This document shows positions 47,153 to 60,080 of a stretch of 64,000 nt of DNA, piece by piece. The position numbers and the translations under genes are program-made. Location of the stretch: the NCBI RefSeq assembly GCF_026210795.1, contig NC_089459.1:992001-1056000 (forward strand). The letters run 5' to 3'. Source of the DNA: Rhizophagus irregularis. Its lineage: Eukaryota; Glomeromycota; Glomeromycetes; Glomerales; Glomeraceae. The notes beneath the pieces were generated by a model. It was given only the letters and a program-made list of their open reading frames with translations. It was not told the DNA's origin and searched no databases. How positions within the stretch are numbered: the first letter of the stretch is position 1; every line of letters starts with the position of its first letter.

Positions 47153-49985
47153 CCTATGGCTGATTTTGCTTGCCCATGGTTTTACATATTTTTCTTCGAG
47201 CGAATCATCTAAAGTTTTTTTTTGATTGCTGTACGACAGATTGTTTCGCCATGACAAGACATTTTGATGATGCAGAAAAGAAGGGTTATATTGAAACGAT
47301 CGTAAAAAAGGAGTATATTATGTTTCTTTTTAGATTCGCCAAGCTTTTTTACTTAAATAACTGTATAGCTTCTTTGTATTCTTGGTTTTTCAATTAAATA
47401 GTTAATTTTCTTGCAACTGTTCTTTTTGTTGCCATCTGTCTTATTATTGCTAATGACAAAAGTGAAATGATTCATATCGTATAACGTATTCCGTTCAATC
47501 TCCGGCGACTGTATTGGCTTAATTTTGTGAAAAGGGGATTTAATAAAGAGTTTCTTATTTGTAATATTGCCGTATTTCTTTCTGGTATAGGATTGGGAAT
47601 AATGACACAATATCGTAGAGAACCAACATTAGCAATATCATTGTTTGGACCGGAAGGATTTGTTGAAAAAATGATGATTTTATTATCATGGATAAAAAAT
47701 TACTGCTAAATAAATTACTAAACTTCAATTTGTGTAGGCTTTTTTTATTCATTATGCAATACTGTATGTATCAGTACCGACGTACCATTGCAAAAGTATA
47801 AAGATTTGTTACCACTGGTTATAATACAAAAGTTCGGGATGCCCGATTTTACGATATTTATCTGAAATTTGAGCATGTATTATAGGGTTATTGATTAATT
47901 ATAAGAGATCGAAACTTTTGGATGCTTGATCAACGAATTCTTTAATTTTTCGTATCCTTCTGGAATAGCAATTTCTGTCATACCATACCTTAATAAGAAA
48001 GATTCCAGGCGAGCGATTAACGACCTCGAGTTTTTTATCAGCTGGTGTTATGAAAATTCTTTTGTAGATCAGTCTTAATAAATAGCAAAAACTGGTAAGC
48101 TGTCTAGGTGGTTTCTACGGTAGATAGGGGAGACAATTACTCTTTTTTATTTCTTTTTGTATGTTTGTATCAATGATCTTGTATCGTTTACATTTTTTAA
48201 TTAATAAAATAGAGTGACGTACCTTAAATCAAATTCGTGATACTTATTTAAATAAATTCATGGCATTTTATTGTAAAAAAAATCAATTTTTAATTTCGGC
48301 TGGTAAAGTTTTTGGGACTTGCACTTAAAAAAAAAACATAAAAATGAAGACAAACATAAAATTATACGAAATCAAAAATCATTTAAATGAAATATTTTTT
48401 TTTATTTTTACTATCCGGATTTTGGATCAATCTGGGTATACGACCATCCGGTTACGGATTAAAATTAGTCTGGAATATGCGATTTTTCTTAGATTTTAAC
48501 TTCTTTGTATATTCTTCTATATTAGTCTTATTTTTACATTCTTAGCTTCAAGTTTATGAATTGTAGTTTCAATACAATTAATATTACTAATTCAGAATAT
48601 TAAGCAAATGATATTATTTGAACAAACAAAATTAATTAATACATAATTCAATACACTGTCCATTTAACGTGTTTGAAACAACTCCTCAGGTGCATTATAA
48701 TTTTTCCATGTTTGGTTTAATAAAGTCGTCAAATTACTTAAATTGAATACAGTAAATAGACACACAACAATTGTTTTTCTTAATAAGCAGCTGTAAAATG
48801 TACATATTATCTTTGATCGATTGTGTTTTCGGTTTAACCTGCAAATAAACAATTCTATTGGTGCATCAATAGTCAACCTAAATTATTGCTTGTCACGCAA
48901 CAAACAAATGCAAGAAAACCTGCGGCAGCTAACCAGCTTTCTATTTATTTAAAAAAGAGTGCGTATTAATTAATGTCCATATATAAACTATTATTTGGAA
49001 TTATTTTGAAAACGATTAATCTTAGTATAACTTCGTAAATTTTCATAGTATCATTTTTTTTTTCGTTATTTGGAATATCGAAGAAAATTTGGAAGTGGTC
49101 GGTTAAAAGATCTAGTGGTCGATTAAAAGATTCATGCAAATAGATATGCTGTCTAAATTTAAAGTTGTGTGGCTGTAAACAATTATAAATTCGACATGTG
49201 ATCTTCAAAATTATATTATTACATACATAATGGCTGACTTAATTTTAAAGTTAACTTCTTGTCCAATATTTAAACTTTTTATGAAATTTATTTATCGTTG
49301 ACTGATAATTTGTCAATTAAGAATCCTAATCATTAGTTAGAATAAAAGATAACTAATTGGAAATAATATTTGATATCATTTAATTTTTTAATATTTAATC
49401 AAAATATTATGAAAATGTTTCAACATTTTTACATTTTTTGTTACCTACTTTTATTGGATGGGGAGATATCGGTCAAAAACCACATTTTTTTATATTAATT
49501 ATTTATTAAATATATTTTTTTTATTTTTTTGGTAATTGATATAAAAATACGAAATAAACCAAATATAGTATATACATTTACCGAAAAAGGTAGCACGAGG
49601 CATATTTATTTTGATCGTACAAAAAACAAATATTGTTTTTCCTGATTATTATTATTATTAATAGGGTCCCTGGGCTGTATGCTGATTTTAGGTTGCTAAT
49701 TGTAAATAATTTTAATTAATTTAATACATTATACCGTAAGCGGTAAAATATGGGATGCAATAAATTTACACAACGTTTGGACATTGTTTAATGATAGAAG
49801 CAAGTAATCGTGTATAACATATAAAAATAGAAAAAAAAAATATATTTAATATCGCGTTTTTTTCATCTTTATCAATTTATGCCCTTCCTTTATTAGCTTC
49901 ACTCCTTTTGCTAATCCGTCCAAACTAATACCCTAATTTCTTAATTCCCTTTAATTTTCACATTCATTTAAATAAATTAAGAATC
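47153..49985. other. Gene-free stretch, 2.8 kb
   Basis: No gene supported. The last 130 bases before the subtilase start are rich in C and T and resemble the leader of the third subtilase. Confidence 0.4.
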
Positions 49986-51651
49986 ATGTCATCCCGTTTC
50001 TTAATTTTCTCCTTATTCTTTTTCTTTTCCATACTTTTATCATCGTCCATTACATCCGCTGTAAAATGTCCTGATATAATTCCACAACCTGCTGATTCTG
50101 ATATTGAATATTTGGTTTTTCTTAAAAATTCAGATAATAAACCGGGTCATTTTGATTTTCTCGAAAAGTGTCTTAAAAAAGCTATAAAGAAGTCCAAATC
50201 TGGTGATGGGATATTTGGCAAAGTTAAAAAACATGATAAAACTATTATCACCGACTTTTCTGTTGATGGAAGCTTTGCAGCTTATACTGGAATTTTTGAT
50301 AAAGATTTTGTTAAAAATACATTATCAAAAAGAGATGATATTGATTTTATTGAAGATCCTATTGCTGTAAAAGCTACTTATGCTGTTAACCTCATTAATT
50401 TATTAGAAAAGAGAACTGTTCAAAGTAATGCTCCTTTCGTAAGTATAATTTTATAATTTTATATATGAAAAATATTAATCAATATCTCATAAAAGTTCTA
50501 TATATTAAATAGAATCTTGATCGCATCGATCAAAAAGATTTTCCATTGGATGGGAATTATAATTTCCCAACTAATGCTGGTTCTGGAGTAAACATATACG
50601 TGGTTGATACGTGAGTACATGAATAATTTGTCCAATGCAATGACTTTAAAAATATTGGTTTTATCACTTTTTTTTTTCTTTCTTTTTTTAGGGGAATTGA
50701 TCTTAAAAATGTTGAATTTGAGGGTCGAGCAAGTTTTGGAGGAAGTTTTTGCACTAATTGCACATCAACTGATGATAATGGGTAAGTAATAAATATATAT
50801 ATAAATAAAATAAAGCTAATTCATCTTTTTTTTTTTTTTTGAATTTTAAAAATCTTTTTCTTATTTTTACATTTAGACACGGAACTAACGTTGCTGGCAT
50901 TGTAAGTAACATCATTGAAGTTTAAATTTTTAGTCCCATTCGTCATATTAATTGAACTTACTTCTGGTAGATTGGTGGTAAGAAGTTTGGCGTCTCTAAG
51001 AAGACGAATCTTATTGCAGTTAAAGTATTAAATCAAGATGGCCAAGGGTCATCATTAACGGTCACAGCTGGGTTGTCGTTCGTAATCGACCAACACAAAA
51101 AAAGTTCAAATAAGAACACGATAATCAAGTAAATCTTTACTCTTTATATATAGTTTTATTAATTAAAAAAAAAAATCTAACCAAATTAATTAATTTATAG
51201 CTTGTCGCTTGCAGGAGCGTTTTCTCAAGCAATCAATACGATGGTAAGCCAATGTTCCAATGCTGGTATTCATGTAGTAGTATCAGCAGGTGACGGATCA
51301 GGTGATGCATGTAAAGCATCACCAGCATCAGCTCCACAAGCAATTACTGTCGGAGCAACGGAAAAATCTTCAAATAATATTACAAGTTTCACTAATACTG
51401 GATCTTGTGTAAAAATTTTTGCTCCAGGAAGAGATATTATTGCAGCAGGTGCTTTTTTAGCTGATTCCTTATCTCAAGCTTCGGGAACAAGTCAAGCTTG
51501 CCCACACGTTGCTGGTACTGTCGCTTTAATTATTAGTAAAAAAGGCAACATGAGCCCATCATCTATGGTTAATGAGTTGATAACATCATCTACTAAGAAT
51601 ATTTTAAAAAATGCTACCCCCAATATATTTTTACGTGTTCCTAGTCCGTGA
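49986..51651 (+). CDS. Secreted S8 subtilase 2 (proteinase K-like), 424 aa
   Basis: Exons 49986-50438, 50513-50610, 50692-50781, 50877-50901 (25 nt), 50971-51128 and 51201-51651. Signal peptide about 1-24 (FLIFSLFFFFSILLSSSITS), I9-like propeptide ending near LLEKRTVQ with dibasic KR at 142-143, then the catalytic domain: Asp in YVVDTG, His in GHGTN (its codons are split by the intron between exons 3 and 4) and Ser in SGTSQACPH. The oxyanion Asn is again Asp ([11 protein letters not shown]). Several cysteines (FCTNCTS, DACKASP) may form disulfides. TTTCACATTCATTTAAA lies just before the start and is shared with subtilase 3. Likely secreted; the nutritional or symbiotic role is not visible from the sequence. 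Confidence 0.92.
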
Positions 51652-54011
51652 ATATAAAAAAATAGATAATTTAGTTAATTGTTTTGACATATAAGAATAA
51701 TATATTATACTTTTTTTTTATTTTATTTTTTATTATTATTTATGTAACTTAGAAAATGACAAGAATGTAATTCTTAAAACGAACATAGAATTTCTTATTT
51801 TAACTCTATTTCAAGTAAAACTTATAATACGAAAATGCTGTGGATTGTGGAACATGTGTCAAGGTTCCGTAATCGACTTTTTAAAATTTCAAATAAATAA
51901 ATAAATACAGTATTTCTCTTGACTTTCAAAAAAAAAAAAAGATTATGATACTGAATAAAGCCGAAACTAGCGAACTTTTTTTTAAGTACAACCAGTTTGA
52001 GATGATTGGCTTGAAATTGTCATCTTTTTAGCAGATAATTAGTGCTTACAAAATTAAGAGTAACATTTTGGCAGTTGAATTTTATTACATCATTTATACA
52101 GTATTAAATTAAATATTTAAAGACCACGCAATTGTTCTCTAGTTTGTTTTGCCATTCGACAAAAGAAATCCAATCTTTTATCTTGACAATTTGTACAATA
52201 AATATTGGTTTATATTAATATGTTATGTTCTATTAATAATTTGGACAAGAAAAATATTTACTTGGCTCGCCATAAACTTTTCGGAAAGTTTTGGCACAAA
52301 TTTCTTATTACGTCAACCTTGAACTATTAAAAAATGCCTTTCCTAATTTACATTTTGCGGATCATGCTTAAGTCAGGAAAATGATTACTATCGCTACAGT
52401 AAATCCGTTCTACAAATCATAAATTTTTATCGTTAGTTCATTTAAAATCGCAAAAATTACATGTATAATTTAATATACCATTTTGGGGATAAGGTTTTAT
52501 TTCCACTAATCAACTTGTATAAAGCATGAATAGGAATTAGCAGTATGTAACCCAATATATCTTCTAACTTGGATATTTGTCATTTACTGTTTTACTGATC
52601 TTGATCCTATGATGAACACTGTAGACTCTTTATTCCAATTTTGCATTATTTATGATGAATAATAAAATAGTTAATGCCTAATGCTATAATGTCTCAATTC
52701 CGAATTTTACTGAACACGTGATTAACCCTCGTTATCTCGTTATACCAATCCTTCTCGTTATACCGAATCTACCAATTATAATCTTTCTGTAAGATTACAG
52801 AGAATTTGGGGTACAAGATGGCAACTTTGCTATGTTAAGGGAGACTGTATAATGGATCATTTCTTCTATCTAATCTCCTTTGCGCAAAATTAACAGTTAA
52901 AAGCGTTGAATAAACCTGACTTCTCGTATTTGAAGCCAAATCTTTTTCACGTGATGCAATTATTTCGGAATCAACAGAAATTTACCACAAAAGTCAATAT
53001 TTATGAACTCTCCACATGTATTTCTGAAGTTAATTCTACTTTCACTGCGGAATTTGGCCTCGGATAATTATAATATTAGGAAAACGGAAACTGTTAAAGT
53101 CCGTCGTTCGGTATCTGTTTTTATTACATCATCAAAAAAAATCACGAAAAATAGCATAATATGACGCTATGTAACACTAAATAAAATACAAAATCATCAG
53201 TGTTACAAAAAAAGGAAAAAGCAAAGGCTAATATGTGAGGGACGTCAGCAGATGGAAGGAAGGAAAATTAATGCAGTACAGTAGAATGTCCTTCTCTAGC
53301 GCCCCGGACAAAAAGTCATGAAGTATATTAATTCGTGTTTTTGGTGGAAAGGTCATAAAAAAACGGATATTTTAAGCAAAGGCATACAGTATGTAAAAAT
53401 AGAATACCGCCAAATTAAGACAGTAAGTATATAATTTCATATAAAATTTTAATGTCGTATATACTTTGAGAGAATATTAAGACTAATTTTAACATCACCC
53501 GGATTAAGTGATTTAAATCACCTTAATATTTTAAATATTTCAAAATTATTTATGACATGTGTCACATTCACGTCATCGTTATTTTTTAAAAAAAAATTTT
53601 ATTTCTCGTAAACTTAGACAACAGCTTCTTGGATGGCACTAAAGGTAAGTTTCTCTTTTCTTTCTTTTAATGACTTTTATGAAGGCGTATACTAACTCTT
53701 TTTTTTATTTTATAGATTTTGGCTTCTCTGAACTATTCAAGACGCAAGGTATGCCGGTGTGTATGCCATATTTCTTAACTGCTTCAGCCATAAAAACTGA
53801 AACGGGTTAGTTTTGAAATGGAATAACTGTGGTGAAATTTCAACTGGCTAATTTTTCATTAAAAATCATCCGTTTATTATGTTGCTTCAAGCCAAAAACA
53901 TAAAAATCAAGAAAAAGAAGAGAAGTTTCTTTCAGTTAAGTTACGATCGTGCCCTCAATTTGTGTATAATTATTTTTAGGTATGTACTATACTATACAGT
54001 ACAGTATATTA
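51652..54011. other. Gene-free stretch, 2.4 kb
   Basis: No gene supported. At 52730-52860 a CCCTCGTTATCTCGTTATACC-like text (given here in shortened form) and GGGAGACTGT recall pogo/Tigger-type ends, but no matching second end was found. Near 53630-53800 a short GTAAGT...AG unit is followed by DFGFSELFKTQGMP, perhaps a kinase activation-loop relic. Confidence 0.35.
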
Positions 54012-54147
54012 TCTTTAGATATAGTGCGCACAATCTAAAGCCAGGTAATATGCAAAAAAGTGGCCAAATTTTCAACCATATAGATATCACGTGATTTGAT
54101 ATACAAATCATGTGACTTACATATTATAAATTTATTAATATTGTTAT

Positions 54148-56265
54148 TTATACGTTAATTACATTATTTGGAATACGTCTGTGAGATTTATATTTTTTAA
54201 CTGCATATAAAGCTTCTATTCCCTTCAATCCTTTCTTATATGCATCCATAAATCTCCAACTCCGCCTAGCATATTTTCGAATTTGTATTAGTGGTACTGA
54301 ATTTAAAGCATCAGGAACCATTTTCTCCAATCCTTTAAAAGTATAATCACAATTATTTCGCATAAATTGTTTTGCTGCACCCCAAAATTGTTCAATAAAA
54401 TTTAATCCACAATGGAATTTTGGGTAAAAAATAACCTTATGACCTCGATCTTCAATAATTTCTTGAATTAAGGGTTTTTGTGCGGCAAAGTCAAGTTGAA
54501 GAGAGAGAATTCTAACAGCACAGCAATCATTTTTTGTGGGTAAATGAATTTTGCATTCGGAACAAATTCTTTTTAACCCTTTTTTCCATAATCCTCTCTC
54601 TTCTAACACTAATTTAATACCTTTTGGACGCCCATCTGAAAGATGCATTGATTGAATTTCCCCATCAGATTTGAATCCATCTTTAAACTTTTTTTTACCA
54701 CCCGGATTAAGATTCATATGATGTGCAATTAAAGCATTAGGCGCATAGGCAGCATGACTTGTAGCATTATCAAATGCAAATACACCTATAGAATCAGGAT
54801 ATTTTTGCTCAAAAATAGGAATTGCTTTTTCCACTATCTATTGCATATAAAATAATATTGTCCATTAAAAATAATAAAATATGCTAAATTTTCAAAAAAA
54901 AGAATAAAATAAATTAATGTAACATCCATGTTTAACTAAATCTTCGTTTGTCTACCATCCATTACGGTTATTCCCAGGTTTCATTATAACACATGTTTCT
55001 TCATCTTCAAATTTTAAATGACTATCAATCTCAGTTAAAAAGTCACTGATATGAAGACTTAATCCATTTCCCTTTTTATTTAAAGGAGCATGATCTTTAG
55101 GGCCCCAATATGTTTTTTTCCCATCATTTGCATAAAATACAGATTCATCATGCATTACCAAAATATGCTTTTTTTTATTAGGATTTAATTGTGGTTTAAT
55201 AATTACTGTAATATCTTCATCCATCAGTTTTGGCATTAATTTTTCAAGTGCTTCCATTTCCAATAAAAAATTTTCTCGATAAGCAATAACATTTGGATAT
55301 TCATGTTCATCATAATAAATATTTTTTTTACCAATTTGGAAAAACCAGCCAAGTTTATTAAGCCAAATACGCGCAGTATTTTCACTGATAGTTTTTTTTA
55401 TTCAATTCCAATTGCTGGAAAAACAGTTTCTTCCACATAAATTTTGAAGTCTTTAATTGTTACTTCACATCCTTTACTCCACAGATATTTTAAAATCATT
55501 TTATTCACATCTTCATCCTATAAAAGGCTTTTAATTTTTTGATATTTACCATGCTCGGATGTTGGAATTGTTTTATTTTTCAAAAAATTCTTTGTCCAAA
55601 CAATTAACTCTACTTGATATTTCCCTTTTCCAATACTTTTAGCAACAATTCGACTTGCATTCATTGTTTTATATCCCATTTTACGTAAATTAATAAATTG
55701 AAAAATGAGCTGTAACCGATTTCTGCTTTGAATTGAAAGAGTTTTATCATTAAAAAGAGCTTTTAAATTTGATAAAATTGATTCAAAATCTAAATCTGCA
55801 ATTTGATTTTCAGAATCGTTATCATTAGGCTCTAAAATTTTCAGAACTTTATCTTTTTTAAAAAAAAAGGTTACCAGTTTTGTGTCTTGCGCAGCAATCT
55901 TGTATTCTGCTCTTTTTCGGCGTTGCATTCTTAACGAATTTCCAGTATAAGAAATAGGCCAAACTGCGTGAAAAACATTAGGTTTTTTAGCAGCAGTTAA
56001 TATTGTTTCAAAAGCTGTTGGAGAGAGTTTGTTAAGTTCATCTTCAAACTCCTCATCATTCTATACAAATGATACAATATCCTCTGATTCACTATCCGTT
56101 AACTGTTCATTTTCTTTATTATCTTTACTATTTTCACTATCCTCTAATGAAATATCCTGTTCAGTTTGTTCAACTAACAAGCACTTCTGCTTTTTTATAT
56201 CTCGAGCAAGTTTAAGTTGTACATTTCTCTTTTTTGAGGGTATATTCGGGTTGCAGTTTAAAGAT
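54148..56265 (-). pseudogene. DDE transposase, decayed (three in-frame TAG stops, one frameshift)
   Basis: The protein can be followed over most of its length: basic N-terminus (KKRNVQLKLARDIKKQK), acidic linker, helix-rich middle, then a DDE catalytic core with Asp in VMHDESVFYANDG, Asp in FAFDNATSHAAYAP and Glu in PKFHCGLNFIEQFWGAAK. The last motif is characteristic of a fungal DDE_3-like (IS630/Tc1-related) family. The C-terminus ends YKSHRRIPNNVINV. Breaks: TAG at 56061-56063, 55518-55520 and 54952-54954, all in the frame of the flanking protein, and an indel in an A run near 55390-55400. An intron-like gap lies at about 54840-54930. No start codon is visible before the basic stretch. Confidence 0.8.
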
Positions 56266-56339
56266 TAAGCGAAAAAGATTTTGGGATATGGGTTAAAGAT
56301 TATGTGATATAATCTTCACATTTATATATTAAAAAATCT

Positions 56340-56372
56340 GGCCGGAATTATCATCATAGCTTAATTCCGGCC
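56340..56372. repeat. GGCCGGAATTA inverted repeat
   Basis: GGCCGGAATTA (56340-56350) and its exact reverse complement (56362-56372) are separated by 11 nt. The same word or near copies occur at about 14578, 19138 and 62226, and in weaker form at about 565, 13868 and 43332, so it is a dispersed terminus-like motif. Confidence 0.75.
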
Positions 56373-56618
56373 TAATTTACGATGGCCAAATTCTTTGATT
56401 TTAATATGCCGTACATATAAAATTAGATAATCTTAAAAATAATAGATCTCTTGATCAAATTATCCAATTGGAAAAAACTCTCTGTTATTATAATTACAAA
56501 GTAATATTCTATCAAATAGCAGGTTTAAATTTTTTTATTTAATATAAAAAATTTTTTTTCTATTCATTTCAAGCTTCCCTTTGAAATTACCTGGCTTTAG
56601 ACTGTGTGCTCTTTAGAT

Positions 56619-58324
56619 GTGTAATTGCTTTTGATTTTATGTATCATGTTCTTGGCCTTTGTTATATCGCATTTTTAATCTATAGGTGTATTGCTCTTTG
56701 ATCTTATTCTTTTGATCTTTAAATATTTTACTTACGATCTTTAAGTGTATTATTTTTGATTTTTAGTACACCTCTCTTTATTGGCCTTTAAGTATCTTTT
56801 ATCATTGCTTGTTATATGGTTAATGTTAGTCAAGTTCCTTAATTCTAAGCTAAATTTCGTTAAATGGTATGATATTATATTATATAAATTTTAAAATATT
56901 ATATGTAAATTATTTTATGAGATGATTTGAGAAATACTAAAAATAGCAAATTTTCTATAAAAAAATTCATTTATATCAAAATTTGCTTTATGTTAGACTT
57001 ATAGATCCATTTTATATTAATCTAGTAGTTATGCTACTATATACAATGCTAATAAAAAAAAATAGTATTGAAGTTACATGATAAAAAGGATATTTTAATA
57101 CAATATAAAGTTACTGTATATGATAAAAATGTATATTTAAATATATATGTATATTTCCTTGGATTTTCATTAATACTTTGGGTGTGGACTTCTATTATAA
57201 TTATTGCAGAATCTATACCGCAGAAATTGAAAAATTGAGACACGTGATGATGGATGACTATTTTAACATTGATCAATAGAGATTTAATACTATTGAAGAA
57301 GCCTACCATAATGATTTTGGCTTAGTTAATGCTATAGAAACTCTCTAAAGGGAAGGAATTGATTTAATATTACACAATTATACAAAGAATTCAGCCAGTA
57401 GAATCTGATGAGTTTAGTGTCGCCAACCAATCTGAAACTTCAATTATGTGTTAAGCTCTTGTTCTTCTGGTGAAAAAAAAAAAGTCTATTGATAAATCAA
57501 TGCTATTTACTATATCTTACTAAAATATTTTATCACAGGCTCAAATCTAATAACATCCGTAGATATTAGCCCATCTATCTGGGCCCAATTCAAGCAACTT
57601 TTTCAATAAATCAAAAACAAAAGAAGTTTTACATTGGAGAGATGTGCCTTCACATAGCAATGGAAATTCACGCACTTAGTGAAAATTAAGACTACAGTTC
57701 AAGGGTTTTATAAGAGAAATATCAAGAAGAAGGATAGTCACATCAGCACGTTAGACGTTTACAAAAGAAAATCTCACCTTTTCAGTTTTCAAAGATGAAA
57801 AATAAAGTGACTATGTTTATCATTTTCTGAGTGATTATTAATAACTAATGTAGTTTCATTCAATAATACGGTAATCAAAATTTAATATAATCCGGTTATG
57901 TTTATGAATCCCAGTTTATCCCGTGGGTTTCTATTTTCTTTTTTATTACTAATGATTTTTTAAATCATTTTTAAAAAATCGGTATTTTACTTATTTAAAA
58001 ATCATCATTTTTAAAAATCGTTATTGTTAAATAAATAGCATTTCCAACTTCATCAAAATGCCATGACATAAGAAGTCATCTAAGGACGCTCCTTAAGCAA
58101 CTTGTTATTTATAATAGAGGACGAGAGAGGCTGATGATTCAGGTGAGGACTAGAGTACTTAGTAGGTCAACGATATGGTAGTTGTATTATAATAATTCTG
58201 TGAATATTAATTATTATTACATTCATGGACGTAATAATATAAACTTTTTACATGGTTTATACAGTCATATTTATTAAGTAGTCTTTATACGACTTTGTAA
58301 ATTTTAATTATCTAATTTTCATAA
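56619..58324. other. Gene-free stretch
   Basis: No gene supported. A degenerate tandem of TTGATCTTTAAGTGTATT-like words covers 56615-56800, right beside the transposon end. Confidence 0.4.
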
Positions 58325-60080
58325 TTATGGACTAGGTATACGTAAAAATCTATTAGGTTTAGCTTTCTTCGTATCTTTTAAAATATTTTTAGTAGATAAT
58401 GTTATTAATTCATTAATCATAGATGATGGGCTCATGTTGCCCTTTTTATTAATGATTAAAGCGACAGTACCAGCAACGTGTGGGCAAGCTTGGCTGGTTC
58501 CTGAAGCCATAGATAATGAATTATATAGATGAGCACCTGCTGCAATAATATCTTTTCCTGGGGCAAAAATTTGTACACAAGATCCAGTGTTAGTGAAACT
58601 TGTAATATCATCTGTAGATTTTTCCGTAGCTCCAACAGTAATTGCTTGCGGTGCTGATGCTGGTGACATTTTACATGCATCACCTGATCCATCACCCGCT
58701 GATACTACTACATGAATACCAACATTGGAGCAAAAGCTTACCATTTGGTTAATTGCTTGAGAAAATGCTCCTCCAAACGATAAACTATGAAATTAATTTA
58801 AATTACTATTAGTATTAAGATTAGTTTTTTATGTGAAGTTAAAAAAAAGGGAAGCTTTACTTAATGACTGTGTTTTTATTTGAACTTTTCATATGTTGGA
58901 GAATTACATAAGACAATCCTGCTACTACTGTTATTGAAGAACCTTGCCCATTATGGTCCAATACTTTAATTGCAATGAGCTTTGTTTTTTTTGCAACCCC
59001 ATATTTCTTGCCACCAACCTATTGAAAGAAAGAGAAAAAATCAGACTAAATAAGCATGAATGCAATTTAAGTCTCAAATCTCAATGATTTCTCGATTACT
59101 ACAATTACTATGTACTTGTACTTACTATTCCAGCAACATTAGTCCCATGGCTAATATTTTGGGAAAAGAAAAAAAAAGATTTTTTCTTAAGATCGGTAAA
59201 AAAAAATAAAAAATAAAAATAAAAATAATTTCATTATTTTACTTTACCCATGATCATCGGTTGATGAACAACCAGAGCAAAAGCTACCTCCAAAGCTTGC
59301 TCTTCCTTCGAATTCAACATTTTTAATATCGATTCCTCTAAAATAAACAAATAAATAAATAATGATATTAAAAGAAAGCCAATTCGTTGGACATACTCAC
59401 GTGTCAACTACATAAACGTTTACTCCAGAACCAGCATTAGTTGGATAATTGTATTTTCCATCTAATGGAAAAGTTTTTTGATCGATACGATCAAGATTCT
59501 ACCAATAAAAATTTAGATATTGAATTTAGTCTCTTTCTTTCCCATATGTATAATTACAATACTGTATACTTACAAAAGGTGCACCGGTTTGAATAGTTCT
59601 TTTTTCTAAGTTACTACCTTCAAAAATAATAGTATAATTAAAAGCATAATTGGCCTTTATATTAATAACCTTTTCAGTAAATTTAACATCTCCTCTTTTT
59701 GCTAAATTATTTTTAACGAAATTATTATCAAAAAATCCACTATAAACTGCAAAGACTCCGCCAATTGAATAATCTGTGATAAGAGATTTATCAGGTAGTA
59801 CTTTATTATTATTGCTGCTAAATATTCCTTTTCCAGATTTAAACTTTTCTACACGGCGTCCTAAGCACTTTGTAAGCATATCAAGATGAACATCTAAAAC
59901 TGATACAATGGATTGAGAAGAAAATTCTGGAGTTTTAAGGAAAATCAAAAATTCTTCCTGTGGATTGGAAGATTGCACAGTAGTTGAACGTGGACATTGT
60001 GCAGCCGATGTGATGAATGGCAATGACAAAATTACTGGAAGGATAGTGAATGAAAGTAAAATTAAGAAACGTGACAACAT
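58325..60080 (-). CDS. Secreted S8 subtilase 3 (proteinase K-like), 445 aa
   Basis: Exons 59574-60080, 59401-59498, 59248-59337, 59126-59150 (25 nt), 58861-59018 and 58325-58784, with exactly the same exon lengths as subtilase 2 in the middle four. Signal peptide about 1-25 ([17 protein letters not shown]), I9-like propeptide ([24 protein letters not shown]), dibasic LEKR near 158-161, then Asp in YVVDTG, His in GHGTN and Ser in SGTSQACPH. The oxyanion position is Asp ([11 protein letters not shown]) as in its paralogs. Closer to subtilase 2 than to subtilase 1. The leader has the same CT-rich tract and TTTCACATTCATTTAAA. Likely a secreted peptidase. Confidence 0.92.

Larger units (their letters stand above)
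54021..56609. mobile_element. 2.6-kb DNA transposon with inverted ends
   Basis: Inverted ends share TCTAAAGCCAGGTAAT: left at 54028-54049 (GCACAATCTAAAGCCAGG) and right at 56586-56609 as the reverse complement with GCACACAGTCTAAAGCC. The word TCTTTAGAT flanks both sides (54012-54020 and 56610-56618), a possible 9-bp duplication, though the right flank is itself full of similar CTTTGATC/CTTTAAG words, so this may be chance. It contains a decayed transposase on the minus strand and a GGCCGGAATTA hairpin near the right end. Confidence 0.75.

Noticed and set aside
47170-47760. Overlapping short open frames on both strands
   Set aside because: A+T-rich chance frames that overlap each other, with no motif and no splice chain.
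52730-52860. Pogo/Tigger-type transposon end (CTCGTTATACC and GGGAGACTGT)
   Set aside because: A second, inverted end could not be found in the neighbourhood, so no element can be bounded.
53630-53830. Kinase activation-loop fragment DFGFSEL after an intron-like unit
   Set aside because: Only about 15 residues are suggestive; there is no catalytic loop or APE around it and the frame before the presumed intron does not read as a kinase.
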